From: Isoetes taiwanensis
Taxonomy: Eukaryota; Streptophyta; Lycopodiopsida; Isoetales; Isoetaceae
NCBI GenBank assembly: GCA_021234155.1
Contig: JAJEKV010000031.1
Coordinates: forward strand, 299,896-363,895
DNA: 64,000 nt
Reading direction: 5' to 3'
Made by a program: the position numbers and the translations under genes. Under the pieces are notes generated by a model, which searched no databases, was not told where the DNA came from, and was given only the letters and a program-made list of their open reading frames with translations. Every line of letters begins with the position of its first letter. Position 1 is the stretch's first letter. Positions 61,301 through 64,000 of this stretch are shown here, piece after piece.

Positions 61301-64000
61301 AGAAAATTCGAAAAAATTGGGCGTGTCTTTGAGATGAATTAGGGATCCGGCAAAAAAAGGAATTTATTTTCGTGCAATGCATTAATTGCGAATTTCACGA
61401 ATGTCTTGCCAGCGCAAAAGCCCCCGACTTCTACTTGCCACAGCCGGAGGGAGGAAAGGCCCAAACTCGCTCGTCGGTTCCCTTGCTCCGTATTCTCTGC
61501 TTTTGCTACCGGCCAGGTCCCAAGTGCAAGCAGACCGGGTTTCGGCCCCAAAGCGTAAACCCTTCTAGAGCACGGCAGCCACGGGGGTTTACGTTTGAGG
61601 CCCTCTCCTTGTCGGTTCGGCGGGACCTTGCGGCGTGTCTTGAAGTGGGGTTGGGGTGTTGGCCTTGAGCCTTGGACCCTAAAATCCCTCGGGGGCTGCT
61701 TGCCCCAAATTTCCTCTCCCAAGGCCACGGGGCCGGACGAGGCGACCTCCCCTCTCAGGAATCGCGATCGACTACCTTGATGGACTCGGCGTCGACATTG
61801 CCACGGGGACCAAGTTCCGTGGCCAGAAGACCACCCGAACTCAAGAAGCCAAAGTAGCTCACTTCCATCACACTCGTAGTCGATTGGCCTAGGATGTGCA
61901 TGCGGGATCTTGTCGTGGAGGCGTGAGTGTTTCCTTCTTTTAAAACCGACCGTGTAACTTGCTCCCTAGGGTAATTTCGCCATTCGGACCCGATTTGGCA
62001 GGGTCTATTTGCCATTCCGGAGCATCCCGGTGCCCGACGACAAAGCGATCGCGGTTTCTACAAAAGGCCGCTTGTCGGGGCCCATGGTTTGACAAGTTCT
62101 CCGGACCCGATCACGGAATCTTTTGGACCTTCGAAGAGGGCCCACGAGCGGAGGATCAGCGGTCGGATAGAGGCAGGGCTCGGGAGGTGGTCATTAAGCG
62201 TGCGACCGGGAGGTTGCCGAGGAAGGGCTGCCTCGGGAACTTTGGATCCCCGCCTCACGGGTGGGACTCTCCCTCTTGTAGGGGATCCTGCAAGGTCAGC
62301 CTCGTTTGACTTGGGGAAAGGGTGCCGCTTCGGTTGCCACAGCAGGCTGCCCTGACCGTTCTACAACCCTTTGACACAGACCTTCTCAGAAAATTCGAAA
62401 GTGGGCCATTAATACTGGAGATGGGTAAGGATCCATTTGTGAAAAGCGAATTTATTTTGTGCAATGCATTAATTGCAATTCTGAATCATCTTTTTGCTGG
62501 CGCCCCCGACTTCTACTTGCCCATGGAGAAAGGCTGAAACTCGCTCCGTCAGTTCCCCTTACTCCAGCCATTCTCCGAGCTGCTGCTTCTTCGGCCCGAG
62601 TCCCAAGTGCAGAGACGGGACTAGCCCCAAGCGTAAACCTTCAGAGCACAGCAGCCCGGGGTTTTACGTTTGAGCCCTCTGTCGGTCGGCTAGGAACACT
62701 TGCGTGTTGAAGATGAGTTGGGGGTGTTGGCCCTTGAGCCTTGAGACCCTATCCCTCAGGCTGCTTGCCCCAAATTTCCCCTCTCCCCAAGGCCCTGAGG
62801 AGGACGGACAGGCGACCTCCCCTCACAGGAATGTGATCTGACTCTGCCAGCCGGTTTCCGGCATCGACATTACCTGAGGACCAAGTTGAGTGGCGAACCA
62901 CCGAACTGCAAGAAAGCCAAGTAGCTCACTTCCATCACACACTCGTGGTCGATTTGGCCTAGGATGGTTATGCGGGGATCTTGTCGTGAAGTGAGTGTTT
63001 CCTTCTTCGCCAAAGCCGGAGTGTAACTTGCTCCTAGAATAATTCCATTCGGGACGATTTGGGGTCTATTTGCCATTAGGAGCATCCCAGGGTGCCGACG
63101 ACAAAGCTTGATCACGGTTTCTACAAAGGCCCTCCCGGTCGGGGCCGGGGTTTGACAAGTTCTCGGGGCCGTCCCCGGAATCTTTTTGGACCCCTTCAGA
63201 AGGGGCCTGAGCGGAGGATCAGCGATTGGGATGGGGGAACAGGGCTCGGGAGGGGCCCGGTCATTAGATGCGCGACCGGGGGGCTTGGCCCCGAGGGAAG
63301 GAGCTGCCTACCGGGGAACTTTTTGGATCCTCCACGGGGTGGGACTCTCCCTCTTTGTGGGAGGATCCTGCAAGGTCTGGCCTCGTTTGACTTGGGAAAG
63401 GGTGCGGCCGGTTGCCGCAGCGGGCTGCCGGCCGTTATCTGCTTTCTGCTGACCTAGACCTTCTCAGAAAATTCGGTGGAAAAGTGGGAGTGTCTTTGGG
63501 AGAATTAGGGATTTGTTACCGTGCAATGCATTAATTCTTCTGAATGTCTTGCCGCTGCAAAGCCCCACGACCTGCTTGCCACATCGGGAGGAGGAAGGCC
63601 CAAACTCCGCTCCGTCGGTTGCCTCCGTATTTGCCGAGCTCTTGCTACCGGTAGGGTCCCAAGTGCCTTGAGACCGGGCTAAAGCCCCCAAGCGTAAGCC
63701 CTTCTGAGGCACAGCAACCCACGAGTTCTGCGTTTGGGAGGCCTCTCCTTGTTGGGTCGTGGGACTTCTTGGTGTGCGAAGTGGAGTTGGGGTGTTGGCT
63801 GCAGGCATGGACCCCTAAAAATCCCTGGGAGGCTGCTTGCCCCAGAGCACCTCTCCCCGAGGCCACGGGACGGATGAGGTGAAGCCTCCCTCTCAGTCGC
63901 GTCATTTCTGCCCGATGGACTCGAGCGTCGACTGTTGCCACGGGGACCAAGTTCCGTGGCGGAAGACCATCCGACTCAGAAAGGCGCCAAAAATGGCACC
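58320..64000. repeat. GC-rich tandem array, unit about 1.09 kb, running off the window
   Basis: Landmarks recur in order in each unit: TTTGACCTAGACCTTCT (58370, 60183, 61281, 62367, 63450), AAAGCGTAAACCCTTCTAGA, GTTGGGGTGTTGGC (58888, 59183, 59470, 60557, 61652, 62719, 63789), CCTAGGATGTGCATG (59700, 60798, 61890) and TTTGACAAGTTCTC. Unit length is about 1,070-1,100 bp; the first unit is about 1.8 kb because a 290-bp internal segment is present three times. Units differ by many single-base indels, so open frames do not agree between copies. That argues for noncoding satellite-like DNA rather than a gene family. Confidence 0.88.

Overview
This is nuclear DNA from a land plant, and almost all of it is transposable elements. 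Plant markers are an SDP1-type patatin lipase, a Copia polyprotein, a SWIM zinc-finger MULE transposase, HARBI1-like transposases with a Myb/SANT-like partner, and a CACTA element with TNP2, DUF4218 and DUF4216 homology. Long CT microsatellites and coiled-coil L1-type LINEs make a fern or other non-flowering plant my guess, at low certainty. I saw no rRNA, tRNA or CRISPR.

Layout. 0-5.5 kb: one plausible host gene, an intact SDP1-like lipase ORF, in AT-rich DNA. 5.5-9.5 kb: a 5'-truncated Copia element next to a MITE relic. 10.3-22.6 kb: a probable MULE whose transposase (minus strand) is split by a 6.35-kb inverted-repeat element; that element carries a captured phospholipase D fragment. 23.8-25.5 kb: two degraded LINE pieces. 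26.4-34.0 kb: two copies of a small two-exon gene-like unit. 28-49.5 kb: eight CT tracts interleaved with five LINE copies, all in one orientation, and two PIF/Harbinger elements, the second broken by two 4-bp-TSD MITEs. 49.5-57.2 kb: a decayed CACTA element inserted in the last LINE. 58.3-64 kb: a GC-rich tandem array with a unit of about 1.09 kb.

The most interesting system is the LINE family. Each copy starts at a (CT)n tract and ends in another, and three copies sit head to tail with CT tracts between them. This is what site-specific insertion into (CT)n, including the CT tail of a previous copy, would produce. The second is a MITE family with GGG...GGTGG termini and 4-bp target duplications, caught in two coding sequences where the empty-site reading frame can be inferred. 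Most ORFs here are pseudogenes; the lipase and a serine-rich ORF near 46 kb are the main intact ones.
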